Numbered from the stretch's first letter, positions 8,404 through 17,042 are shown. The stretch: DNA of 30,150 nt from Prevotella sp. (GCA_020026195.1 JAHHQW010000031.1:1-30150); one strand, 5' to 3'. A program made the numbers and translations. The notes: generated from the sequence alone by a model not told the origin.

Positions 8404-10941
8404 ATGGACAACAACAACACATTGAATCAAGATCAGGACAGAATATTGAAGATTAATATCGAAGACGAAATGAAGTCTTCGTACATTGACTATTCTATGT
8501 CGGTTATTGTATCTCGTGCGCTACCCGATGTGCGTGACGGGTTCAAACCGGTACATCGTCGTATCCTTTATGGTATGATGGGAATTGGCAATACAAGTGA
8601 CAAACCATATAAAAAATGTGCCCGCGTAGTAGGTGAGGTACTTGGTAAGTATCACCCTCATGGTGATAGTTCTGTATATGGCGCACTTGTACGTATGGCT
8701 CAGGACTGGAGCATGCGTTACACACTTGTAGACGGACAAGGAAACTTCGGTTCTGTCGATGGTGACTCCCCTGCAGCTATGCGTTACACAGAGTGCCGTC
8801 TTTCTAAGATGGGCGAGCATATCATGGACGACTTAGATAAGGATACGGTAGACATGACACCTAACTTCGATGACTCGCTGTTAGAACCTACGGTAATGCC
8901 GACAAAGGTTCCTAATCTGCTTGTCAATGGAGGTAACGGTATTGCCGTAGGTATGGCTACGAACATTCCGACACACAACCTCGGAGAGGTTATCGACGGA
9001 TGTTGTGCTTACATAGACAATCCTGATATTGATACTGACGGACTGATGCAGTATATCAAGGCTCCAGACTTCCCGACAGGTGGTTTTATTTATGGAATCC
9101 AGGGTGTAAGAGATGCTTATGAAACCGGCCGCGGACGCGTGGTTTTGCGTGCAAAAGCCGAAATAGAAACAGGTGATACACATGATAAGATTGTAGTTAC
9201 CGAAATACCTTATAATGTAAATAAGGCACAGTTAATCGAAAATATTGCAGATCTTGTAAAGGAAGGCAAAATTGACGGAATCAGCAATGCAAATGATGAG
9301 TCTGGTCGTCAGGGTATGCGTATTGTAATCGACGTTAAGAGAGATGCAAACGCTAATGTAATCCTTAACAAACTGTTTAAGATGACAGCTCTTCAGAGTT
9401 CGTTCTCTGTAAACTGTATTGCACTTGTTCACGGACGTCCACGTCTGCTCTCTCTAAAAGAGTGTGTACAGCACTTTGTAGAGCATCGTCACGATGTTAC
9501 AATCCGTCGTACAAAGTTCGAATTGAAAAAGGCTGAGGAGCGTGCACATATCCTTGAAGGACTTATTATCGCATGTGACAATATTGACGAGGTAGTACAT
9601 CTTATACGTGCTTCTAAGACTCCTGCAGATGCTCAGAGAGCATTGGAAAATCGTTTTAATATTGATGAAATCCAGTCTAAAGCTATCGTAGATATGCGAC
9701 TCAGTCAGCTGACAGGTCTCAAGATGGATCAGCTGCATGCAGAATACGAGGAACTTGAAAGAACTATAGAATATTTGAACCAGATACTCACAGATCCTGA
9801 ACTTTGTAAGAAGGTTATGAAGGATGAATTACTTGAAGTAAAGGAAAAGTATGGTGACGAACGCCGTACAGAAATCAAATATTCAAGTGAGGAATTTAAT
9901 CCTGAAGATTTCTATCCAAACGATCCGGTTATTATCACACTGAGTCATTTGGGATACATTAAACGTACACCTCTGTCAGATATTCGTGAACAGGGTAGAG
10001 GCGGTGTAGGCAGTAAGGGTGCACATAGCCGTGACAATGACTTTACAGAGTTTATATGTCCGGCAACAATGCACAATACAATGCTATTCTTTACAAAGAA
10101 AGGTCGCTGCTACTGGTTGAAGTGTTATGAAATACCTGAAGGAAACCGTACATCTAAGGGACGTGCAATACAGAACTTGCTGAACATCGATCCCGATGAC
10201 AGAGTAAATGCATTCCTGCAGCTTAAAGAATTCGAAGATGAAGAATTCCTTAATAATCACTATGTGATATTTGCAACAAAGAATGGTCTCGTTAAGAAGA
10301 CATGTCTTGAGGCATACAGCCGTCCGCGTCTTAATGGTGTCAATGCTATTATCATTAATGAAGGTGATGAAGTAATTGACGTAAGACTTACAAATGGTGA
10401 AGATGAAATTGTTATGGCAAATCGTAATGGACGTGCCGTAAGATTCGATGAAGGAGAAGTTCGCCCGACAGGTCGTACAACAATGGGTGTACGTGCTATG
10501 ACTCTCGATGGAGAAGACGACGAAGTTGTAGGTATGGTTGTAGTAACTGATCCTCTGAAGGAAACAATTATGGTTGTAAGCGAAGAAGGATTCGGAAAAC
10601 GTACAGATGTTGAAGACTATCGTAAGACAAAACGTGGTGCTAAGGGTGTCAAGACGCTTAACGTTACCGAAAAAACAGGTCGTCTGGTAGCAATTAAGGT
10701 TGTAACTGATGAAAACGACCTTATGATTATCAACAAGAGTGGTATTCTTATTCGTTTGAAAGTTGCGGAATGTCGCGTAATGGGACGCAATACACAGGGT
10801 GTACGTCTTATCAATCTTGCTAAGAAAAATGATACAATAGCAAGTGTATGTAAGGTTATGAGCAGCGTTGAAGAAGAGGAATTTGCAAACGAATCGGCAG
10901 ATGATGTTGCAGATACAACAGCTACTACAGATAATGAATAA
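8404..10941 (+). CDS. gyrA: DNA gyrase subunit A
   Basis: GyrA is the DNA-cleaving subunit of type II topoisomerase, acting with GyrB to introduce negative supercoils. The 845 residues have the winged-helix/tower breakage-reunion domain (about 35-510) and a C-terminal beta-pinwheel (about 525-825). Active-site Tyr128 lies in AAMRYTECRL, six residues later than E. coli Tyr122. The quinolone region reads HPHGDSSVYG (84-93): Ser89 matches E. coli Ser83 and Gly93 matches Asp87. The GyrA-box is QGRGGVG (530-536), a variant of QRRGGKG. The tail after about 822 is acidic and probably disordered. GAAGGAAAG before the ATG is a modest ribosome site. I call gyrA rather than parC from length and the box. 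I recognise no consensus promoter upstream. Confidence 0.93.
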   Translation: MDNNNTLNQDQDRILKINIEDEMKSSYIDYSMSVIVSRALPDVRDGFKPVHRRILYGMMGIGNTSDKPYKKCARVVGEVLGKYHPHGDSSVYGALVRMAQDWSMRYTLVDGQGNFGSVDGDSPAAMRYTECRLSKMGEHIMDDLDKDTVDMTPNFDDSLLEPTVMPTKVPNLLVNGGNGIAVGMATNIPTHNLGEVIDGCCAYIDNPDIDTDGLMQYIKAPDFPTGGFIYGIQGVRDAYETGRGRVVLRAKAEIETGDTHDKIVVTEIPYNVNKAQLIENIADLVKEGKIDGISNANDESGRQGMRIVIDVKRDANANVILNKLFKMTALQSSFSVNCIALVHGRPRLLSLKECVQHFVEHRHDVTIRRTKFELKKAEERAHILEGLIIACDNIDEVVHLIRASKTPADAQRALENRFNIDEIQSKAIVDMRLSQLTGLKMDQLHAEYEELERTIEYLNQILTDPELCKKVMKDELLEVKEKYGDERRTEIKYSSEEFNPEDFYPNDPVIITLSHLGYIKRTPLSDIREQGRGGVGSKGAHSRDNDFTEFICPATMHNTMLFFTKKGRCYWLKCYEIPEGNRTSKGRAIQNLLNIDPDDRVNAFLQLKEFEDEEFLNNHYVIFATKNGLVKKTCLEAYSRPRLNGVNAIIINEGDEVIDVRLTNGEDEIVMANRNGRAVRFDEGEVRPTGRTTMGVRAMTLDGEDDEVVGMVVVTDPLKETIMVVSEEGFGKRTDVEDYRKTKRGAKGVKTLNVTEKTGRLVAIKVVTDENDLMIINKSGILIRLKVAECRVMGRNTQGVRLINLAKKNDTIASVCKVMSSVEEEEFANESADDVADTTATTDNE

Positions 10942-10972
10942 CAATAACGTATAAATTTTAAATTTAAATAGC

Positions 10973-12202
10973 ATGAAAAAATTAATGATGTTTGCTGTAG
11001 CTGCATTTTTTGCAACATCAGCATTTGCACAGGACGTAGTAAAAGAAGTAACTTCTTGCAAAAATTACAAGCAGGCAGTTGAGGTAATAGCAACAAAAGG
11101 TCTCGACGGTGTTAGTGCTCAGGACAAGGCTAAGGCTTATAACAAGGTTGTAGACCTGGCTATGAAGAAAATGTCTGACGAAGACTTCATCCGACAGACA
11201 AACACTATCACAGGAGCTAACGAACCATTCGATACAATTGGTTTCTATGATGCATCAGTAGAGGCAATCAAGGCAGCTCTTCTTTGTGATGAGTTTGATA
11301 ATCAGCCTAACGAAAAGGGTAAAGTTAAACCTAAGTTCCACAAAAAGAACAATGAACGTTTGCTCTCTATTCTTCCAAACCTTATCAATGCTGGTGGTAT
11401 AGCATATGGTAGCAAGGATAACAAGACTGCTCTTTCTTGTTTTGAACTCTACCTTAAAGCTGCAAAGGCTCCTCTTTTCGTAGAGAAGTTTGTTGAAGGT
11501 AACGAAAATTATGCAATGGCTGCTTACTATGCAGCATTCATCTCTTATGGTGATAAGAATTTCGCTAATGTAGATAAGTATATCGGTATCGCAATGGATC
11601 ATCCTAAATTCCAAAAAGATGCTGTAGAACTTAAAATCTACAGTCTGAAGGAACAGCTTAAGACTCCTGAGGATTCTGCACGCTTCATTTCTGAAATTAA
11701 AGACCTGCATCAGAAATATCCGCAGGATCAGCGCTATTTCAGCATGATTGTTGAATTCTATGGCAGCAATGAAGCATATAAAAACGAACTTAACTCATTC
11801 ATCGCTTCAGAAATAGCAGCAAGACCTAATGATGCAATGGTATGGGCTGTTAAAGGTGAATGTGAAATGAACCTGATGAAATGGGATGATGCTGTTGAAA
11901 GTTATAAGAAGTCTCTCAGCATTAAATCTGATTTTATACCCGTAATCTATAATCTTGGTGTATGTCTGAATTCAAAGGCTACAAGCTTGAAGGAAAAATT
12001 AAGCGATTCAATGGGTCGTCTGACTCCTGAAAATGAAGCTGCAATAATGAAGGTTCTTACAGAAGCTCGTGACTATATGCTTAAGGCTAAGGATTTGGAT
12101 CCTGACAGAACATCTGTTAACTGGGCATATCCTCTCTACCAGATCTTCTATGCAATGGGAGATGAAGCAGGTATGAAGGAAATGGAAAAATATGTAAAAT
12201 AA
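10973..12202 (+). CDS. Exported tetratricopeptide-repeat protein, first of a tandem pair
   Basis: The 409-residue protein has a clear signal peptide (MKKLMMFAVAAFFATSAFA, cleavage near 19/20), so it acts outside the cytoplasm. The rest is helical. TPR-like units are visible around 135-200 and most clearly at 285-330 (WAVKGECEMNLMKWDDAVESYKK, then IPVIYNLGVCLNSKA). TPR scaffolds bind proteins; no enzyme motif is visible. It shares a colinear pattern with the next gene: FELYLKAAKAPLF (157-169) and MAAYYAAF (182-189) match similarly placed segments there. It begins 31 nt after gyrA, so it could be read through from gyrA, and it ends before a strong hairpin. Function unknown. Confidence 0.85.
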   Translation: MKKLMMFAVAAFFATSAFAQDVVKEVTSCKNYKQAVEVIATKGLDGVSAQDKAKAYNKVVDLAMKKMSDEDFIRQTNTITGANEPFDTIGFYDASVEAIKAALLCDEFDNQPNEKGKVKPKFHKKNNERLLSILPNLINAGGIAYGSKDNKTALSCFELYLKAAKAPLFVEKFVEGNENYAMAAYYAAFISYGDKNFANVDKYIGIAMDHPKFQKDAVELKIYSLKEQLKTPEDSARFISEIKDLHQKYPQDQRYFSMIVEFYGSNEAYKNELNSFIASEIAARPNDAMVWAVKGECEMNLMKWDDAVESYKKSLSIKSDFIPVIYNLGVCLNSKATSLKEKLSDSMGRLTPENEAAIMKVLTEARDYMLKAKDLDPDRTSVNWAYPLYQIFYAMGDEAGMKEMEKYVK

Positions 12203-12226
12203 TAATAACATAGTTTTATATGACAG

Positions 12227-12251
12227 GGGGATGTGATGATTTCATATCCCC
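12227..12251 (+). terminator. Hairpin between the two TPR genes
   Basis: GGGGATGTGA (12227-12236) pairs with TCATATCCCC (12242-12251) through 10 bp including one G-U, with a 5-nt loop, followed by TTGCTTTTA. It looks like an intrinsic terminator of the first TPR gene and lies 46 nt before the next ATG. Confidence 0.75.
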
Positions 12252-12297
12252 TTGCTTTTAATAGGTATTAATTCAAAAACTTTTGAAAAGATTATTT

Positions 12298-13479
12298 ATG
12301 AAGAAATTTTTATTTTTCGCATTGCTCTTAATATTTGGTATTTCTGTGTCGTATGCACAGAAAAAACAGATTAATGACGCAAGAGCTATCATAAAAAGCG
12401 GCAAGAATTTTGAGACTGCTGAAAAAATGATGATAGATCTTTTGAAAGACACGAAAAATAAAGATAACGAAAAAATTTATATAACACTGTTCGAGTCATT
12501 AAAGAAACAATACGAGCAGGGTAATGAAAAGTTATATCTAAAACAGCAATATGATACTGCATCGCTGTTTAATATAACAAAAAAGATGTTTGTTGTCTTG
12601 CAGTCTCTCGATAGTGTAGAACTGAAGAACAGTAAAAATCATGACAAATTAAAATACAGAAAGAAACATGCGGAGTTTCTTGATGCCTATCGTCGTAACT
12701 TGTTCAGCGGAGGCGGATATTTCGTACGTAAACAGGATTATAACACGGCTTTCTCTTTCTATGATATGTATCTGCAGTGTGCACGTCAGCCGTTGTTTGA
12801 GAAATATAAATACGAGGATAAGGATAAAAATCTGCCTATGGCTGCTTATTGGGCTCTTTATAGTGGATTCAAAGCTGGCAATCCTAAAATGACTCTTAAA
12901 TATGCAGACCTCGCATTAAAAGAAAAATCAACTAACGAATATACCATGCAGTTTTTGGTTGAAACATATTTGGATATTAAAGAAAGGGATAAAAGTTTAG
13001 AAATACTAAAAGAAGGTTTCGAAAAGTATCCTGATTCTCCATATTTTTTCACCAGACTTGCAGACTATTATAATGAAGAACTTCAGAATTATGATGAGGC
13101 TCTAAATCTAGCGAATAAGGCTATTGAAAGTAAAGGAGAGAGTACATTGTTCCTTTTTGCAAAGGGTACAGCGCTTCTCAATCTTGGCAAATACAAAGAA
13201 TGTATTTCTGTAAGCAAAAAAGTAATTGAAATGGATGATACATTAAAGGACGCGTACCTTAATGTAGGACTTTCTTATTTTAATCTTGCCATAATGTCTA
13301 AAAGTAAACTTGAGGCCCTGACACAGTATGAGCATTCTATGAATTATATGGAAAAATATCGTGAGATGGCACCTGATGACATAGAAAAATGGGGCTCTGT
13401 GCTGTATAACATATATCTTAATCTGAATATGGGCAAAAAGTTCGATGAGATTGACAGACTTCTGAATAGAACGGCATAG
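12298..13479 (+). CDS. Exported tetratricopeptide-repeat protein, second of a tandem pair
   Basis: From the ATG at 12298 the protein has 393 residues and a textbook signal peptide (MKKFLFFALLLIFGISVSYA, cleavage before QKK). An in-frame TTG at 12283 would only lengthen the signal sequence. The mature part is lysine-rich and helical, with TPR-like repeats in the C-terminal half: YFFTRLADYYNEELQNYDEAL, then LFLFAKGTALLNLGKYKECI, then AYLNVGLSYFNLA. SFYDMYLQCARQPLF (153-167) and MAAYWALY (181-188) lie at almost the same positions as their counterparts in the preceding protein, pointing to a tandem duplication followed by strong divergence. No catalytic motif is visible. Function unknown; a periplasmic protein-binding scaffold is the most that can be inferred. 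Confidence 0.83.
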   Translation: MKKFLFFALLLIFGISVSYAQKKQINDARAIIKSGKNFETAEKMMIDLLKDTKNKDNEKIYITLFESLKKQYEQGNEKLYLKQQYDTASLFNITKKMFVVLQSLDSVELKNSKNHDKLKYRKKHAEFLDAYRRNLFSGGGYFVRKQDYNTAFSFYDMYLQCARQPLFEKYKYEDKDKNLPMAAYWALYSGFKAGNPKMTLKYADLALKEKSTNEYTMQFLVETYLDIKERDKSLEILKEGFEKYPDSPYFFTRLADYYNEELQNYDEALNLANKAIESKGESTLFLFAKGTALLNLGKYKECISVSKKVIEMDDTLKDAYLNVGLSYFNLAIMSKSKLEALTQYEHSMNYMEKYREMAPDDIEKWGSVLYNIYLNLNMGKKFDEIDRLLNRTA

Positions 13480-13517
13480 TCAAAAAACAGACTTGATTTA
13501 AAATAATTAATAAAACA

Positions 13518-13549
13518 TTTTGCTGATACTATTAAAAGTTGTATCTTTG
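13518..13549 (+). promoter_or_regulatory. Bacteroidetes-type promoter for the DEAD-box helicase
   Basis: TTTTG (13518-13522), a 19-nt spacer and TATCTTTG (13542-13549) match the Bacteroides consensus. The transcription start would fall near 13555, only about 9 nt before the first ATG (13564) or 18 nt before the second (13573), so the leader is very short. Confidence 0.78.
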
Positions 13550-13563
13550 TCGATGATATTCAT

Positions 13564-14889
13564 ATGGGGCTTATGTTGATAGACAAAATATTAAGAAAAT
13601 ATAATATTGAATCTTTAAACAAAATGCAGGAATCGGCAGGCGATGCCGTACTGAACAGCGACAAAGATGTTGTGATATTATCACCAACGGGAAGCGGAAA
13701 AACTCTAGCTTACATGTTACCGCTCGTTCAGAAACTGGATCCTGAGAAGGATGAAGTTCAAGCAGTTGTTATAGTCCCGGGAAGAGAATTGGCTCTTCAG
13801 TCGGCTACCGTATTAAACGGTTTGGGATGCGGATTACGTGCGATGAGTTGTTACGGAGGCCGCCCGACAATGGATGAACATCGAATGATGAGAAGTACAA
13901 AACCTCATTTGATATTCGCTACACCCGGAAGGATGAACGATCATATTGACAAGGGCAACGTTGATGCCGATAACGTGCGTTTCCTTGTTATCGATGAATT
14001 CGACAAATGTTTGGAAATGGGATTCTCAGATGAGATGAGCGCGCTGCTAGGAAAATTTGTAAATCTGCAGCAAAGAATATTACTGTCGGCTACGGATACC
14101 GATCAAATTCCGGAATTCGTTAACCTTAACAGCTCTATTAAACTAAATTATCTCGAGGAAAAACAAATCTCAGACCGAATAAAGGTTTTCAAACTCATTA
14201 GTGAAAAGAAAGATAAACTGGAATCGTTGGAGCAACTTCTAAGAAGCAGAGTCGACGAGAGCAGTATCGTATTTCTAAGTTATAGAGACAGTGTGGAACG
14301 TGTAAATGAATTCTTGAAAGAAAAAGGATTTACTACAAGTCGCTATCACGGAGGTCTTGATCAGAAAGAAAGAGAAGATGCCATATATAAGTTCAGTAAC
14401 GGTTCGGCTAACATTTTGGTAAGTACAGACCTCGCATCAAGAGGACTTGATATTCCAGATGTTGATAATGTTATTCATTATCATCTGCCTATAGCTGAAG
14501 AAGAATTTATTCACAGAACAGGACGTACGGCTAGATGGAAAGCAAAAGGAAAGACTTTCTTTATTCTAGGTCCGGAAGAAATAATACCTGAATATGTGAA
14601 GGCTGAAACAGAAGATTACGAGATACCTGAAAATCTTCCTAAACCTTCAATGCCAAAGATGGCAACGATATATATAGGTAAGGGAAAGAAAGATAAGATC
14701 GGCAAGATAGACATAGTAGGTTTCCTCTGTAAAGAAGGTAAACTAAAGGGGGAGGAGATAGGACGCATTGATGTGAAAGAACGATATTCTTATGTGGCAA
14801 TAAGACGCAGTAAACTTCACCAAGTGCTAAACCTTACAAAAGGAAGGAAAATAAAAGGAATAAAAACCGTTGTAGAACCTGTAAGGTGA
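13564..14889 (+). CDS. dbpA: DbpA-like ATP-dependent RNA helicase (DEFD variant of DEAD box)
   Basis: This is an RNA helicase expected to act in large-subunit ribosome assembly. The 441 residues contain the Q-motif region, SPTGSGKT (40-47), PGRELALQ (72-79), TPGR (120-123), DEFD (144-147) where most relatives have DEAD, SAT (175-177), STDLASRGLDIP and HRTGRTAR. The C-terminal 75 residues (ATIYIGKGKKDKIGKIDIVG onwards) fit the DbpA RNA-binding domain, which in E. coli DbpA and Bacillus YxiN recognises hairpin 92 of 23S rRNA. Translation could start at 13564 or at the fourth codon, ATG 13573; neither affects a motif. It has its own promoter and stands alone between the TPR pair and serC. Confidence 0.88.
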   Translation: MGLMLIDKILRKYNIESLNKMQESAGDAVLNSDKDVVILSPTGSGKTLAYMLPLVQKLDPEKDEVQAVVIVPGRELALQSATVLNGLGCGLRAMSCYGGRPTMDEHRMMRSTKPHLIFATPGRMNDHIDKGNVDADNVRFLVIDEFDKCLEMGFSDEMSALLGKFVNLQQRILLSATDTDQIPEFVNLNSSIKLNYLEEKQISDRIKVFKLISEKKDKLESLEQLLRSRVDESSIVFLSYRDSVERVNEFLKEKGFTTSRYHGGLDQKEREDAIYKFSNGSANILVSTDLASRGLDIPDVDNVIHYHLPIAEEEFIHRTGRTARWKAKGKTFFILGPEEIIPEYVKAETEDYEIPENLPKPSMPKMATIYIGKGKKDKIGKIDIVGFLCKEGKLKGEEIGRIDVKERYSYVAIRRSKLHQVLNLTKGRKIKGIKTVVEPVR

Positions 14890-14952
14890 TACACGTAAAA
14901 TATATAGGTCAAAAACAAATTAATATTATTTATCTTTAAAATAAAAAACCTT

Positions 14953-16029
14953 ATGAAGAAGTACAACTTTAATGCTGGTCCTTCTATGCTTCCTAGAGAA
15001 GTTATCGAGAACACAGCAAAACAGATTTTAGACTTTAACGGTATTGGTCTTTCATTGGCTGAAATCAGCCACAGATCAAAGGACTTCCAGCCCGTTATGG
15101 ACGAAGCAACAGCTTTGATTAAAGAATTGCTCGAAATTCCTGAAGGATACTCAGTATTATTCCTCGGTGGTGGTGCATCACTCGAATTCTGCATGGTTCC
15201 TTACAACTTCTTGAGAAAGAAGGCTGGTTACCTGAACACAGGTGTTTGGGCAAAGAAGGCTATCAAGGAAGCTAAGAGATTTGGTGAAGTAGTAGAAGTT
15301 GCTTCTTCAGCAGACAAGAACTTTACATACATTCCGAAGGGATGGACATGTCCTACAGACCTTGACTATCTGCACGTAACATCTAACAACACTATCTACG
15401 GTACAGAAATCCGCGAAGATCTTGATGTTCCTGTTCGTTTGATTTCAGATATGTCATCTGATATCTTCAGCCGTCCTGTTGATGTTTCTAAGTACGATTG
15501 TATCTATGCTGGTGCTCAGAAGAACCTTGCTATGGCAGGTGTTACTCTGGTTATCGTTAAGGACGACGTTCTTGGCCACACACCTCGTGAGGAACAGGGT
15601 CTTGCTACAATGCTTGACTTCCGTACACATATTAAGAAGGGTTCTATGTTCAATACTCCTCCTGTTGTTCCTATCTATTGCGCACTCGAGACACTGCGTT
15701 GGTTGAAAGCTAATGGTGGTCTTGTTGCTATGGATAAGCTCGCTAAGGAACGTGCAGAAATCCTTTACAACGAAATCGACCGCAACAAGTTGTTCCGTGG
15801 TACAGTTGAAAACGACGCTCGTTCACTCATGAACATCTGCTTCGTACTCAACGACGAATATGCAGAACTTCAGGACGACTTCTTCAAGTTCGCTACAGAA
15901 AGAGGTATGGTTGGTATCAAGGGTCACCGCGATGTTGGTGGTTTCCGTGCTAGCTGCTACAACGCTCAGACAATCGAAGGCGTTGAGGCTCTCGTAGCTT
16001 GCATGAAGGAATACGAAGCAAAGCACTAA
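14953..16029 (+). CDS. serC: Phosphoserine aminotransferase
   Basis: SerC transfers the amino group of glutamate to 3-phosphohydroxypyruvate, giving phosphoserine. It needs PLP and is cytosolic. The 358-residue length is normal. The start MKKYNFNAGPSMLP is the family N-terminus that shapes the active site. GGGASLEF (72-79) binds the cofactor phosphate, SDMSSD (165-170) holds the Asp that contacts the pyridine nitrogen, and Lys190 in AGAQKNLAMAG is the Schiff-base lysine. The family's ISHRS segment is at 38-42. Codon choice is strongly biased, suggesting high expression. It is followed by a hairpin and then serA, giving two consecutive serine-synthesis genes. A near-consensus TATCTTTA sits upstream of the ATG, but I see no clear -33 box. 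Confidence 0.96.
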   Translation: MKKYNFNAGPSMLPREVIENTAKQILDFNGIGLSLAEISHRSKDFQPVMDEATALIKELLEIPEGYSVLFLGGGASLEFCMVPYNFLRKKAGYLNTGVWAKKAIKEAKRFGEVVEVASSADKNFTYIPKGWTCPTDLDYLHVTSNNTIYGTEIREDLDVPVRLISDMSSDIFSRPVDVSKYDCIYAGAQKNLAMAGVTLVIVKDDVLGHTPREEQGLATMLDFRTHIKKGSMFNTPPVVPIYCALETLRWLKANGGLVAMDKLAKERAEILYNEIDRNKLFRGTVENDARSLMNICFVLNDEYAELQDDFFKFATERGMVGIKGHRDVGGFRASCYNAQTIEGVEALVACMKEYEAKH

Positions 16030-16062
16030 TTTGCTAGTATCTATAAAGGCAAAATAACTACA

Positions 16063-16093
16063 GGGGCGGTATTATTTAATTCCGCCCCGTTTT
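16063..16093 (+). terminator. GC-rich hairpin between serC and serA
   Basis: GGGGCGG (16063-16069) pairs with CCGCCCC (16082-16088) around a 12-nt loop, followed by GTTTTAAA. It looks like an intrinsic terminator, but the serA ATG lies only 36 nt after the stem, with no recognisable promoter between. Confidence 0.8.
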
Positions 16094-16124
16094 AAATTAC
16101 ATCTTTTAAATAAACTATAAAAAC

Positions 16125-17042
16125 ATGAAAGTATTAGTAGCAACAGTTAAACCTTTTGCAGCAGCAGCTGTAAACGGTATCAGAGAAATAATCGAAAAAG
16201 CAGGTCACGAACTCGTTCTCCTCGAAAAATATGCTGACAAATCAGAACTTATCAACGCTGTTAAGGATGTTGATGCAATGATTGTTCGTTCAGATAAGAT
16301 CGATAAGGAAGTTCTCGATGCAGCAAAGAACCTTAAGCTTGTTGTACGTGCAGGTGCAGGTTTCGATAGTATTGATACAGCTTATGCTAAGGAAAAGGGA
16401 ATTATCGTAGAAAACACACCGGGTCAGAACTCTAACGCAGTTGCTGAGTTGGTATTTGGTCTTCTCGTATTCACTGTTCGTAACTTCTACAATGGCAAGG
16501 CAGGTACAGAATTGAAGGGCAAGAAACTCGGTATCCTTGCTTTCGGTAATGTAGGTCGTAATGTAGCTCGTATCGCTCAGGGCTTCGGTATGGATGTTTA
16601 TGCATACGATGCATTCCTTACAAAGGAACAGATCGAAGCAGGTGGCGTTAAGGCTGCTGCAGATCAGAATGACCTCTTCAAGACATGTGATATCGTATCA
16701 CTCCACATCCCCGCAACACCTCAGACAACAAAGAGCATCAACTATGCTATGGTTAACCAGATGAAGAAGGGTGCTATCCTGATCAATACAGCTCGTAAGG
16801 AAGTTATCGACGAAGCTGAATTGCTCAAGCTCATGGCTGAACGTGAAGATTTGAAGTACATTGCTGATATTATGCCTGATGCTAACGACGAATTCGCTAA
16901 GTTCGAAGGTCGTTACTTCGCTACACCTAAGAAGATGGGTGCTCAGACAGCTGAAGCAAACATCAATGCAGGTTTCGCTGCTGCTAACCAGATCAACGCT
17001 TATTTCGCTGACGGTTGCACAAAGTTCCAGGTAAACAAGTAA
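16125..17042 (+). CDS. serA: D-3-phosphoglycerate dehydrogenase, short Lys-type without ACT domain
   Basis: SerA oxidises 3-phosphoglycerate to 3-phosphohydroxypyruvate with NAD, the first committed step of serine synthesis. The 305 residues contain only the substrate- and nucleotide-binding domains. No ACT or ASB domain follows, so serine feedback through an ACT domain is not expected. VVRAGAGFDSID (73-84) and NTPGQNSNAVAEL (97-109) bind substrate. The NAD loop is GILAFGNVGRNVA (136-148), and Arg224 lies in NTARKEVIDE. The usual catalytic His in TPHxG is replaced by Lys269 (ATPKKMGAQTAEAN). I recall the same replacement in Entamoeba histolytica PGDH, described as a type shared with Bacteroides. 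Context after serC supports the assignment over other 2-hydroxyacid dehydrogenases. Confidence 0.93.
   Translation: MKVLVATVKPFAAAAVNGIREIIEKAGHELVLLEKYADKSELINAVKDVDAMIVRSDKIDKEVLDAAKNLKLVVRAGAGFDSIDTAYAKEKGIIVENTPGQNSNAVAELVFGLLVFTVRNFYNGKAGTELKGKKLGILAFGNVGRNVARIAQGFGMDVYAYDAFLTKEQIEAGGVKAAADQNDLFKTCDIVSLHIPATPQTTKSINYAMVNQMKKGAILINTARKEVIDEAELLKLMAEREDLKYIADIMPDANDEFAKFEGRYFATPKKMGAQTAEANINAGFAAANQINAYFADGCTKFQVNK

Noticed and set aside
10084..11061. Minus-strand open frame of 325 codons across the gyrA 3' end
   Set aside because: Its product is Cys/Ile/Phe-rich with no family resemblance and it lies entirely opposite gyrA and the start of the TPR gene; a codon-bias shadow.
12283..12297. 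TTG start five codons upstream for the second TPR gene
   Set aside because: ATG 12298 begins a textbook signal peptide; the TTG would only add MKRLF before it.
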